DNA of 62,061 nucleotides from positions 1-62,061 of the forward strand of contig CAMWNF010000002.1 of assembly GCA_947175535.1 (NCBI GenBank), given 5' to 3'. Both the position numbers and the translations under genes were made by a program. Shown piece after piece: positions 44,889 to 52,974 of the stretch. Each line of letters starts with the position of its first letter. Positions within the stretch are counted from its first letter, which is position 1. The stretch comes from an uncultured Bacteroidales bacterium. Its GTDB lineage: Bacteria; Bacteroidota; Bacteroidia; Bacteroidales; Muribaculaceae. The notes beneath the pieces are model-generated. The model worked only from the letters and a program-made list of their open reading frames with translations, did not search any database and was not told where the DNA came from.

Positions 44889-46158
44889 CAGAACAAAAGC
44901 ACCGGAAGTAAGGCCATTCGGGCAACTCGTTCTTCCTGACGAAGAGCTTGTGACTCTGTCCAACGGACTGGTTCTGCACACTCTTTTCGGAGGAGACCAG
45001 GATGTCATCCGCCTCGACATTATAGCTGAAGGCGGTCCTTCCGATTGTACCAATCCTTGCATTGCCACCTTTGCAGCTGAACTTTTGCGGGAAGGCAATA
45101 AATCTTCGGATAGTGAGACAATAGCCGATATCATCGACTTCAACGGTGCATGGCTCAACAGTTCTGCTTCCGGTCACTATACCACACTACAGCTTTCTTC
45201 CCTGACATCCAAACTTGACATTCTCGCCCCGTTGGTGACAGAATGTTTCACCTCGCCGACATTCCCGGAGAAAGCATTCGGAATAATTAAAGCCAAAGGT
45301 GTGGCGCGGCAAAAACTTAACTTAAGCCGTGTCAGCTTTCTTGCCAATGCCGATAACCGACGCATGATGGCAGGATACAATCATCCCGAAAGCCATGTAC
45401 CGTCAATTGATGAGATAGAAAGCATCAGCGAAGAGAGTTTGATTGATTTTCACAAACAGATTTGTGATGCAGGTCATACTCACGCTTACCTGTGCGGTCG
45501 CTTCTCGCCCTGTCATGTCGAACGGCTATGCCGTTTACTGGAGCAAATTCCTCTGACATCATCATCTTCTCCCATTAAAATAATTCCGTTTGCTCCGCAA
45601 GCTCCCGGTTGCTCGACAATCAAAAAAGCAGGTTCTCTGCAGAGTGCCGTCGTAATGTCACTACCGGCAATTTCACGTTCCCACCCTGATTATAATGCCC
45701 TGCGCATGGCTGTAACAGCACTTGGCGGATATTTCGGAAGCCGTCTGATGATGAATATTCGTGAGGACAAGGGCTATACCTATGGTATATCCGCCGCCCT
45801 GCTTGGAGCCCGCGAAGGCGGTTATATCTCGATATCGGCTCAGTGTGACAACCGTTATACCCGGGCATTAATCGACGAGGTGCGGTCAGAGCTACGCCGC
45901 ATGGCAGATGAACCTCTGTCGCAAGAAGAATTGCGAAAACTCAAATTCAACGTAGCTTCTGACCTCGCATCGACACTCGACTCACCGATGACTGTAATGG
46001 ATTATTACGAACTGCGGCGCTCGGTAGGAATACCCGACGATTATTTCTACGCCCGCAAGACTACCGTCGACACCCTCACTCCTGAGCGTGTATGTGATTT
46101 GGCGCGCAAATATCTCGACCCGGAACAGCTCCGCATAAGCATAGCGGGAGATATCTGA
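44881..46158 (+). CDS. M16 peptidase homologue without zinc ligands
   Basis: 425 residues, the size of a single two-domain M16 half (LuxS/MPP-like). The C-terminal half shows ALGGYFGSRLMMNIREDKGYTYGISA, the conserved R/Y motif of M16 peptidases. In the N-terminal half the zinc motif HxxEH is missing: the aligned segment CIATFAAELLREGN has no His at either position. No signal peptide is seen, so it is probably cytoplasmic. It may be a non-catalytic partner of another M16 subunit, as in PqqF- or MPP-alpha-like pairs, but no active partner gene lies next to it. It overlaps kdsB by 8 bp. Confidence 0.85.
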   Translation: MLDRTKAPEVRPFGQLVLPDEELVTLSNGLVLHTLFGGDQDVIRLDIIAEGGPSDCTNPCIATFAAELLREGNKSSDSETIADIIDFNGAWLNSSASGHYTTLQLSSLTSKLDILAPLVTECFTSPTFPEKAFGIIKAKGVARQKLNLSRVSFLANADNRRMMAGYNHPESHVPSIDEIESISEESLIDFHKQICDAGHTHAYLCGRFSPCHVERLCRLLEQIPLTSSSSPIKIIPFAPQAPGCSTIKKAGSLQSAVVMSLPAISRSHPDYNALRMAVTALGGYFGSRLMMNIREDKGYTYGISAALLGAREGGYISISAQCDNRYTRALIDEVRSELRRMADEPLSQEELRKLKFNVASDLASTLDSPMTVMDYYELRRSVGIPDDYFYARKTTVDTLTPERVCDLARKYLDPEQLRISIAGDI

Positions 46159-46161
46159 CCG

Positions 46162-47472
46162 ATGATAAGTCTCCGCCGACAGATATTGGCAATCGCGCTG
46201 CCTGCCATTATATCCAACATCACCACTCCGCTGTTGGCGATGATTGATGTCGCGATTGTCGGTCACATAGGTTCGGCTGTTTATATAGCTGCAATCGCCC
46301 TTGGCTCAAGCATGTTCAATATGCTGTACTGGCTTTTCGGTTTCCTCCGTATGGGTTCGAGCGGTATAACCGCGCAGGCTTTCGGCGCCGGAGACATCCG
46401 CTCGACATCCGTCTTACTTTATAGGGCTCTATTGGTAGGACTCGTTGTAGGACTAATAATCTTATCTCTCGGTCATCCCGTTGCAGACATCATGCTGCGT
46501 TTCATGGATGCTGACGCATCGACTCTTCCCCTAGCCCGCAGTTATTTCCTCATTGCAATAGCAGGAGCTCCGGCAACACTCGGCTCATTCGCGCTCTCAG
46601 GATGGTTTCTCGGCATGCAGAACTCACATGCACCCATGTGGATGGCATTAGTCACCAACATTGTCAATATCGCCACAAGCCTGACGCTCGTCTTCGTGCT
46701 TTCCATGGATATCGAAGGTGTAGCAATCGGTTCTGCAACTGCCCAATGGACCGGTTTCATATTTGGATTGATTTGGGCTATAACCACATACCGCCCCATA
46801 TTTCCCGGAGTCGCCGAATTGCTGAGACTTACTGAACTGCGCCGATTCTTTTCAATCAACGCAGATATTTTTCTACGCACTTTATGTCTGGTAGCCGTGA
46901 CAGTATGGTTCACCCGGGCAGGTTCAATACAGGGCGCCGACATTCTCGCAGCCAATGCGCTTCTGCTTCAATTGTTCATGTTCTTCTCATATTTCATGGA
47001 TGGTTTCGCCTTTGCCGGAGAAGCACTTGCAGGGAAGTATGAAGGTAGCCGCAATCGCACCGCACTCAACAGTCTGATTGGCGCACTTATCCGTATAGGT
47101 GCGGTTCTTGCCGTCACATTTTCCGTTATATATTGGTTATTTGGCGGCAATATTCTCTCAATGCTTACCGATGACATCAACGTTCTCACGGTCTGCGCAC
47201 ATTACCGTTGGTGGGCAGTTGTTGTGCCTGTTGCGGGAACTATGGCGTTTATCTGGGACGGTATTCTGATAGGTCTTACCCGAACCCGCGTGATGCTCGC
47301 ATCCATGACTATGGCGTCAGCATTGTTTTTCGCAGTCTACTTTCTTAGTCGCAACTCAATGTCAAACCACGGTCTTTGGCTCGCTTTCATTATCTATCTC
47401 GCCGCTCGCGGAATTATAGAACACATTATTTATAAGAAAAGCGACCGCCCGTCTCAGAGCAGTCGCTTATAA
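46162..47472 (+). CDS. MATE-family multidrug/toxin exporter, DinF-like
   Basis: 436 residues, 12 membrane helices in two halves. MATE hallmarks are LPAIISNITTPLLAMIDVAIVGHIG (TM1) and FLRMGSSGITAQAFGAGD, with the second half starting near RRFFSINADIFLRTLCLV and containing FMDGFAFAGEALAGKYEG. These match the DinF branch. It exports cationic drugs or metabolites using H+ or Na+. It follows the M16-like gene by 3 bp and ends the operon. Confidence 0.93.
   Translation: MISLRRQILAIALPAIISNITTPLLAMIDVAIVGHIGSAVYIAAIALGSSMFNMLYWLFGFLRMGSSGITAQAFGAGDIRSTSVLLYRALLVGLVVGLIILSLGHPVADIMLRFMDADASTLPLARSYFLIAIAGAPATLGSFALSGWFLGMQNSHAPMWMALVTNIVNIATSLTLVFVLSMDIEGVAIGSATAQWTGFIFGLIWAITTYRPIFPGVAELLRLTELRRFFSINADIFLRTLCLVAVTVWFTRAGSIQGADILAANALLLQLFMFFSYFMDGFAFAGEALAGKYEGSRNRTALNSLIGALIRIGAVLAVTFSVIYWLFGGNILSMLTDDINVLTVCAHYRWWAVVVPVAGTMAFIWDGILIGLTRTRVMLASMTMASALFFAVYFLSRNSMSNHGLWLAFIIYLAARGIIEHIIYKKSDRPSQSSRL
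47439..47468. terminator. Hairpin at the convergent end of the MATE and TapB-like genes
   Basis: AAGCGAC (47439-47445) pairs with GTCGCTT (47462-47468), overlapping the last codons of the exporter gene. Weak T-runs on both sides. Confidence 0.5.
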
Positions 47473-47490
47473 GGAGATTTCGTTTTACGT

Positions 47491-48234
47491 TTATTTTATA
47501 CTTATAAGGACGTCTTCACTTGTGGGATTGCCTTTCTTATCTGTTTCAACACTTTTCACCAAGCCAACGCCTTTCGCATACCAGTCGGTGATAAAGCGTT
47601 TATCCACACCTTCACCGCCATTGATAACCATTGTATAGCTGACTTTGAGACAGTCAAACGTTCCGGCAGGGACTGTGACAGTCTCTGAACCGAGGAATTT
47701 ACCGTCCCAGAGATTTGCTCTCATGGTGTTCATTCCTGCAGAGAGACGAAGATTCGATTTCGGGAGCTTGGTGTCAGGAGCTGCTTTGGGGTCCAGATCA
47801 AACTCCAGAGAACCTTTCGACGATAGACTGTTGGAAAGCTCGGCGAGATCCATTTCACTTACCGGCTGACCTGCTGCTGCGGCACCCTGACTAATCATCG
47901 AGACAACAAATTCCTTGAAGTCTGCAGCAGACATCACGATTACTTTTGTAATATCTGTGGCAGGGTCATAGACATAGCCACGGTAAGTAGTGACTTCGAG
48001 CAGTGGATTCGAAGAATCGGTCTGAACGTCCTGTTCGCGGGCTGTTATTACACCGTCGGCTGCGGTTTCGACTGAAATCATAGTCGATTTGGTCGCACGT
48101 TCAGCTTCATCTTTGTTATCCAAAAGATTTGTCTTGTAATTGAGCTGCTGACCCTGCACTGTAGAGAAATACTGGGCATTGGAAGTTGTTACGCCAAGCA
48201 TGGCGACAAGAGCTATCAATAATACTTTCTTCAT
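47491..48234 (-). CDS. Periplasmic protein, TapB/DUF3108-like
   Basis: 247 residues. Signal peptide MKKVLLIALVAMLGVTTSNA/QY. The body resembles the DUF3108/TapB lipocalin-like family: QGQQLNYKTNLLDNK at the start and the C-terminal VPAGTFDCLKVSYTMVI ... TDWYAKGVGLVKSVETDKKGN, a pattern shared by those proteins. The cellular role of this family in Bacteroidetes is unknown. Single gene; its stop faces the MATE gene. Confidence 0.7.
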   Translation of the reverse strand: MKKVLLIALVAMLGVTTSNAQYFSTVQGQQLNYKTNLLDNKDEAERATKSTMISVETAADGVITAREQDVQTDSSNPLLEVTTYRGYVYDPATDITKVIVMSAADFKEFVVSMISQGAAAAGQPVSEMDLAELSNSLSSKGSLEFDLDPKAAPDTKLPKSNLRLSAGMNTMRANLWDGKFLGSETVTVPAGTFDCLKVSYTMVINGGEGVDKRFITDWYAKGVGLVKSVETDKKGNPTSEDVLISIK

Positions 48235-48340
48235 AATTGCAAATATGTTCGTTTAACGATTAGACGGATATTATAGCGCAAAGTTACATAATTCCATAAG
48301 AAAATGTCACTTTTTTGAGGGGTGTTTCAGTATTGCATAT

Positions 48341-48348
48341 TATTTTTG
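48341..48348 (+). promoter_or_regulatory. -7 box of the acetylesterase gene
   Basis: TATTTTTG, perfect consensus, 21 bp before ATG 48370. The nearest TTTG upstream is 23 bp away, slightly long. Confidence 0.55.
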
Positions 48349-48369
48349 CATGTAAAACAATACAGCTCC

Positions 48370-49842
48370 ATGAAAAAAACACTTATTTTGGCACTGCTAT
48401 GCCTATCCTCTCCCGCAAATTCTGATGCGCGCATCCAGCTACCTTCACTGATTTCTGACAACATGGTCGTCCAACAGCAGAGTGATATCAGACTATGGGG
48501 TAAAGCCTCTCCGGGGAGTGAAATCTCTGTCAGTCCATCGTGGAGCAGTGTTCCCTTTAAAACTTTTGTTGATAACGAAGGACGTTGGGAACTTTTTGTG
48601 CCTACTCCGGCAGCCTCAAAAACACCCTACTCTATCACTTTCTCTGATAAAGACGGAAGCTCTACGGTAAGCAATGTGTTGGCAGGAGAAGTATGGTTTT
48701 GTTCCGGTCAATCAAACATGGAGATGCCGATGCGCGGCTATCGTCATCAGCCGGTCGATGGAGGTCTTGACGTAATAATCTGTGCACGCGACACAACTCC
48801 TATAAGAATGTTCACTGTCGACAAAGCAGTAAGTTCGGAACCACTTGACTCCTGCTCGGGACATTGGGCATTGAATACATCGGACGAAGTAGCCGAATGC
48901 AGTGCGACTGCCTATTTCTTTGCTGAAGAACTACGCAAAGTATTAGGCGACGATATACCCGTAGGGCTGATTATCTCCGTATGGGGCGGCACAACTGTTC
49001 AGCCCTGGATGTCACCATCGGCTGCTACGTCTGCCGGACTCGATCTCAGCCGTCTGAACGAACCTGTCGACAGGACAACACCCGACGTTCTTAACATCCC
49101 CTCAACATTATATAACGCCATGGTATCGCCGGTATTACCCTTCACTGTCAAAGGCATGCTTTGGTATCAAGGGGAAAGCAATTGCTCAGATCCCGGACTT
49201 TACGCGCAACTTATGCCTGAATTCGTTAAGTGTATGCGCGCCGGTTTCGGACGCGATGACTTACCGTTTTATTACGTGCAAATCGCACCCCATGACGGTT
49301 ACGGCGATTTATCAGACAATGTCGCGCCCTTACGTCTCGCACAGTCGCATCTTATGCAACAGCTCCCTTACTGCGGAATGGTTGTGACCCTTGATATCGG
49401 AAATCGCTACTGCATCCATCCCACTGACAAGCGCACAGTTGGTAAACGGTTGGCATATTGGGCTCTTGCGAAAGACTATGGCAAAAACGACTTCGCCTTT
49501 TCCGGTCCGATATTTGACCGCATGGAATGGGACGGTAAACGAGCTCTACTCTTTTTCAGTAATACAGGTGGCGGCGTAAGCCCTCTTGAACAGGAACTTA
49601 ATGGTTTTGAAGCCGCAGGAGAAGATGGCATCTATCATCCCGCCCGCGCAATCGTCGAATGTGAGACCGGCACATTAAGCGTCTACTGTGATGAAATCGA
49701 CGAAATCAAAAAAGTAAGATACGCCCACTCCTCCTGCCCCACTGCTACCCTTTTCGATAACTACCAACTTCCCGCCGCCCCGTTCACAACTTGTCTGCTC
49801 GACTATCAATCTTCACAAATAAATATTTCTGAAAATGAGTAA
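48370..49842 (+). CDS. Sialate O-acetylesterase family SGNH hydrolase
   Basis: 490 residues from ATG 48370 (MKKTLILALLCLSSPANSDA/R), which gives a signal peptide; the longer frame from 48322 begins before the -7 box. Blocks of the family are visible: LISDNMVVQQQSDIRLWGKA, VWFCSGQSNMEMPM (catalytic Ser of GQSN), MLWYQGESNC and NRYCIHPTDKRTVGKRLA (Asp/His region). It removes O-acetyl esters from sialic acids or other glycans in the periplasm. No sialidase is adjacent. Its 3' end is overlapped by 8 bp by an inserted transposase gene. Confidence 0.93.
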   Translation: MKKTLILALLCLSSPANSDARIQLPSLISDNMVVQQQSDIRLWGKASPGSEISVSPSWSSVPFKTFVDNEGRWELFVPTPAASKTPYSITFSDKDGSSTVSNVLAGEVWFCSGQSNMEMPMRGYRHQPVDGGLDVIICARDTTPIRMFTVDKAVSSEPLDSCSGHWALNTSDEVAECSATAYFFAEELRKVLGDDIPVGLIISVWGGTTVQPWMSPSAATSAGLDLSRLNEPVDRTTPDVLNIPSTLYNAMVSPVLPFTVKGMLWYQGESNCSDPGLYAQLMPEFVKCMRAGFGRDDLPFYYVQIAPHDGYGDLSDNVAPLRLAQSHLMQQLPYCGMVVTLDIGNRYCIHPTDKRTVGKRLAYWALAKDYGKNDFAFSGPIFDRMEWDGKRALLFFSNTGGGVSPLEQELNGFEAAGEDGIYHPARAIVECETGTLSVYCDEIDEIKKVRYAHSSCPTATLFDNYQLPAAPFTTCLLDYQSSQINISENE

Positions 49843-50279
49843 AGTATCATCCATCTACCATATCGTTTTCAATACCAAATATCGAAAACCGACCATTCCC
49901 ATTGATAAACGTCGTCAGTTATACGCATATATTTTTGGTATTGTTAAAAATAACCGATGCAGACTTCTTAGAATAAATGGGACAGACAATCATATTCACA
50001 TGCTGGTCAATCTGTCTCCAACCATTGCACTATCTGACTTTGTCGCAACAATTAAGCGTTCGAGTAGTATCTGGTTGAAAGAGCATCCCCGATTATAAAG
50101 GTTTTGATAGCTGGGGACGCGAATATTTTGCAGCATCTGTTTCACAATCAGATGCTGATAAAGTTATCGTATATATTAAAACGCAGGAAGAACATCATTT
50201 AGGTCATTCTTTTGAAGATGAATTAAAAGATGAAATCACCTCGAACGGATTGACTTGGGATGAATATTGTTTAACCTGA
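49835..50279 (+). pseudogene. IS200/REP-type Y1 (HUH) transposase, frameshifted
   Basis: The first 87 residues end at TAA 50096-50098 and contain IYHIVFNTKYRKP and the HUH motif NGTDNHIHMLVN. The rest continues in another frame from about 50088: GFDSWGREYFAASVSQSDAD, VIVYIKTQEEHHLGH and ...LTWDEYCLT, stop at 50277-50279. One extra base in the CCCC run at 50087-50090 explains the break. The catalytic Tyr of VIVYIKTQ is thus lost from the first product. Restored length would be about 147 residues, normal for these single-stranded-DNA transposases. The gene overlaps the esterase end and is followed directly by a cluster of palindromes. Confidence 0.88.
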
Positions 50280-50283
50280 TATA

Positions 50284-50589
50284 TCCACCTCTTCAAGGTG
50301 GAATATTATGTCTGGACTATACCTCTCACGCAGGCTTGGTCTCCGACCAATCTCTGCATGAGTATAATTAAATTTCTCGCATACTGCGAGAAAGCTGCGT
50401 CTAATAATCAGTACATCTTAATTACCAACATATTACCCATTTATAGGAAGAGATTTGTATGGTATCTTGCGAGTAATAGCTTCTTCCTCGCTGATGGCGA
50501 GGAATTTGAATAACCTCATGCAGAGATTGGTCGGAGACCAAGCCTGCGTGAGGAAAACGATAAAAACTATGCGCTTACCTCGTAGAGGT
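50284..50589. repeat. Symmetric cluster of six palindromes beside the transposase
   Basis: Outer hairpin TCCACCT/AGGTGGA (50284-50302); a 38-bp element (50325-50362); inner hairpin TTTCTCGCA/TGCGAGAAA (50373-50393); inner hairpin TTCCTCGC/GCGAGGAA (50484-50504); an exact inverted copy of the 38-bp element (50515-50552); outer hairpin ACCTC-GTA-GAGGT (50577-50589). All three pairs are centred on 50438-50439. Each 38-mer is itself an imperfect hairpin. The gap 50280-50588 has no convincing gene. Confidence 0.85.
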
Positions 50590-51146
50590 TACATTACAGT
50601 ATTATTAATGCAATCAGACGCATTTAGACAGAGCATAAGACATAGGTGAGCAACATCAGATGCACACCGCCCACTTATATTCACTCCATTAACCGTCAAA
50701 CTATCACTATTTTCAATCAAGGGCAACTTCGGATTATTATCTACTACTATAAGCCGCTTGAGTTCTTCAACATTCGCAGTCTCAGGCATTTTCCCGTCAG
50801 TCACCACAAGTCCATCCAATCCGCCCCACACCTTAGCTATGTCATCAAAAATACAACCGGAAAACGATGCAGGATAGAAACGAGCTCCCGATTTTTGGGC
50901 CAATTCTCTACCGTTTTTTTCATCTTCCGAAAAAAACGCCACCTTACATCCCGCAGCGCGAAGACGACAAATTATAGCTGTAGCGTAATCATACGAGCCG
51001 TCCGTAACAAAAATACGCAACGGTTCTATTCTGAAACTTACTGTCCCGAGACGATCGCCGCTCGGAGTTAACCGCCGCGCATTCGATTTTGCAATTCCGC
51101 CCCGACGGTGCTCTTCCATCTTTTTCTCAAGATAATTGTCAGCCAT
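50589..51146 (-). CDS. SDR-like Rossmann-fold protein lacking the catalytic motif
   Basis: 185 residues from ATG 51146 (MADNYLEKKMEEHRRGGIAKSNAR); the frame from 51176 starts upstream of the promoter box. The N-terminal 35 residues are charged. A Rossmann start follows (IEPLRIFVTDGSYDYATAIICRL, AGCKVAFFSEDEKNGRELAQ, KVWGGLDGLVVTDGK), similar to short-chain dehydrogenases, but the glycine-rich TGxxxGIG loop is altered and no YxxxK pair is seen in the short remainder. Its last codons adjoin the palindrome cluster, so the C-terminus may have been changed by that insertion (inference). Confidence 0.6.
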   Translation of the reverse strand: MADNYLEKKMEEHRRGGIAKSNARRLTPSGDRLGTVSFRIEPLRIFVTDGSYDYATAIICRLRAAGCKVAFFSEDEKNGRELAQKSGARFYPASFSGCIFDDIAKVWGGLDGLVVTDGKMPETANVEELKRLIVVDNNPKLPLIENSDSLTVNGVNISGRCASDVAHLCLMLCLNASDCINNTVM

Positions 51147-51164
51147 ATAATCTTCATTTTGGTG

Positions 51165-51172
51165 CAAAAATA
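51165..51172 (-). promoter_or_regulatory. -7 box of the SDR-like gene
   Basis: Minus strand TATTTTTG, perfect consensus, 18 bp before ATG 51146. Confidence 0.6.
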
Positions 51173-51206
51173 ACAATAAATCACGTTGTGCGGCGTTTAT
51201 TAGCTG

Positions 51207-51926
51207 ATGAATATATCAAAAATCATAGTAAACTTAGTGTTATGTTTGGTGTCAGCAGTTTCGCTGAACGCCCGTGATTTCAACGATAAAATCATGAATA
51301 GACCTTACGCAGACATGCGTAGGTGGCATCTCGGTTTTTCGATTGGAGCTCACGCCGAAGATATCCGTTTCAGCCACAACGGTCTTATCACCGAACAAGG
51401 TGAAGAATGGCGCATAGAGCAACCCGACTATCAGCCGGGCTTCTGTGTCAATGGTCTTCTTGCACTGAGGCTCAACGATTATTTCTCACTCCGTTTTTCT
51501 CCGGGCATGTACTTCGGTAGCCGTGACATCCGCATGGTCAATCTCACAGACGGAGCGACCGAACGACAGAACATAAAATCGACGTTCGTCGTTCTTCCTG
51601 TCGACCTTAAATATGCCGCTCTCCGTTACCGTAATTGTCGCCCATACGTGGTGACAGGAGTCATGCCGGCATTTGACGTCGCAAAAAAACGCAGTGACTT
51701 CATAAAGACAAAGGCGACCGACTGCTATCTGTCATTCGGTTTCGGCTGTGACTTTTATCTTCCGTATTTCAAGCTTATTCCGGAAATAAAATTCTGTCTC
51801 GGTCTTGGCGACGTGCTTTGTCATGACCGACCGGACCTCGAAGATGACCCGATGAAACTGAAATTCACCCAGTCGGTAAAAAAAGCCGTATCAAAAATGA
51901 TTGTACTGACATTCTACTTCGAATAG
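51207..51926 (+). CDS. porT: Type IX secretion accessory outer-membrane protein PorT
   Basis: 239 residues. Signal peptide MNISKIIVNLVLCLVSAVSLNA/R followed by KIMNRPYADMRRWHLGFSIGAHAED, a characteristic PorT/SprT N-terminus, and eight amphipathic strands of a small barrel (FVVLPVDLKYAALRYRNCRPYVVTGV, CYLSFGFGCDFYLPYFKLIPEIKF) ending in LTFYFE. PorT is needed for T9SS secretion in Porphyromonas and Flavobacterium, probably in the outer membrane near the attachment or shuttle machinery. It leads the por cluster; porP starts 4 bp later. Confidence 0.9.
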   Translation: MNISKIIVNLVLCLVSAVSLNARDFNDKIMNRPYADMRRWHLGFSIGAHAEDIRFSHNGLITEQGEEWRIEQPDYQPGFCVNGLLALRLNDYFSLRFSPGMYFGSRDIRMVNLTDGATERQNIKSTFVVLPVDLKYAALRYRNCRPYVVTGVMPAFDVAKKRSDFIKTKATDCYLSFGFGCDFYLPYFKLIPEIKFCLGLGDVLCHDRPDLEDDPMKLKFTQSVKKAVSKMIVLTFYFE

Positions 51927-51930
51927 AGCC

Positions 51931-52920
51931 ATGAACCGTTTCATCATCCGTCTTTCACTGCTTATCGCCGTCTTGTTAGCATCGTTTCACACTGCTGCCC
52001 AGACTGATGTGCAGTTCTCGCAATATTACGAAGTACCCTCTTATTTCAATCCTTCGGCTATAGGACTTACTGATTTCCTTCGTATCCGCGGAGGCATGCG
52101 CATGCAATGGGTAGGCATCGATAACGCTCCGCGCGATTTCGTTGCGACAGCTGACATGCCTTTGAAAATACTCGGTAAACGTTTTGCTGTCGGAGTGATG
52201 TTCGATACTGATAAAGCCGGTCTTTACAGTTCTCTGAACGCAGGTGCCCAAATTGGTTACACCCGCAAGATGTTCGGCGGCAACCTCTCCGCCGGTGTCC
52301 AGATAGGTTTTTTCGACCAAGGCTTCAAAGGCTCGAAAGTCTATATTCCCGACGATGATGATTATCATGACAGTAATGACGACGGCATACCTAACCGCGA
52401 TATCCACGGCACAGCACTCGACCTTGCATTCGGCATCTGGTACTCACACCGTTACTTCTCCGCCGGAATTTCAGCCACACATCTCACATCTCCAACTGTG
52501 ACAATGAACGCCGAGTCTGCGTCAGGCGGTCAGACGACCGAACGTGAATTTCAGTTTCAGGCACGCCGAACATTATATTTTACAGCACAAAGCAATATTC
52601 CCATAAATAATACGTTATTTGAAATAGTTCCCTCGGTGCTGGTCAAGAGTGACTTCAGTTTTACCACAGGCGAAGCGACAGTACGCTGCCGCTACGACAA
52701 ATTTCTGACTTTCGGTCTCGGATATCGCTGGCGCGATGCAGTTATCGCTACGGTAGCAGCCGAATTCAAGAACATTTTCATCGGCTACAGCTATGACTAC
52801 GCCACTTCGGCGATTGCCAAAGCATCAAGTGGCAGCCACGAAGTTTTCGCAGGCTATCGAATGAAAATCGACTTGTCAGACAAGAACCGTCACCGACATA
52901 AGAACATACGCATAATGTAA
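51931..52920 (+). CDS. porP: Type IX secretion outer-membrane protein PorP/SprF family
   Basis: 329 residues. Signal peptide to TAAQ, then TDVQFSQYYEVPSYFNPSAIGLT, the hallmark of the PorP/SprF family (QFSQYY...NPA), and a barrel (RFAVGVMFDTDKAGLYSSLNAGAQIGYTRKM, YDKFLTFGLGYRWRDAVIATV). PorP-type proteins sit in the outer membrane and link secretion cargo or the PorK/N ring to it. An acidic loop DDDDYHDSNDDG may bind calcium. Followed by porK after 54 bp. Confidence 0.93.
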   Translation: MNRFIIRLSLLIAVLLASFHTAAQTDVQFSQYYEVPSYFNPSAIGLTDFLRIRGGMRMQWVGIDNAPRDFVATADMPLKILGKRFAVGVMFDTDKAGLYSSLNAGAQIGYTRKMFGGNLSAGVQIGFFDQGFKGSKVYIPDDDDYHDSNDDGIPNRDIHGTALDLAFGIWYSHRYFSAGISATHLTSPTVTMNAESASGGQTTEREFQFQARRTLYFTAQSNIPINNTLFEIVPSVLVKSDFSFTTGEATVRCRYDKFLTFGLGYRWRDAVIATVAAEFKNIFIGYSYDYATSAIAKASSGSHEVFAGYRMKIDLSDKNRHRHKNIRIM

Positions 52921-52974
52921 AATCTCACTCCTTAATAACAACATAAACAGATCAATCACTACCGACTCATCTAT

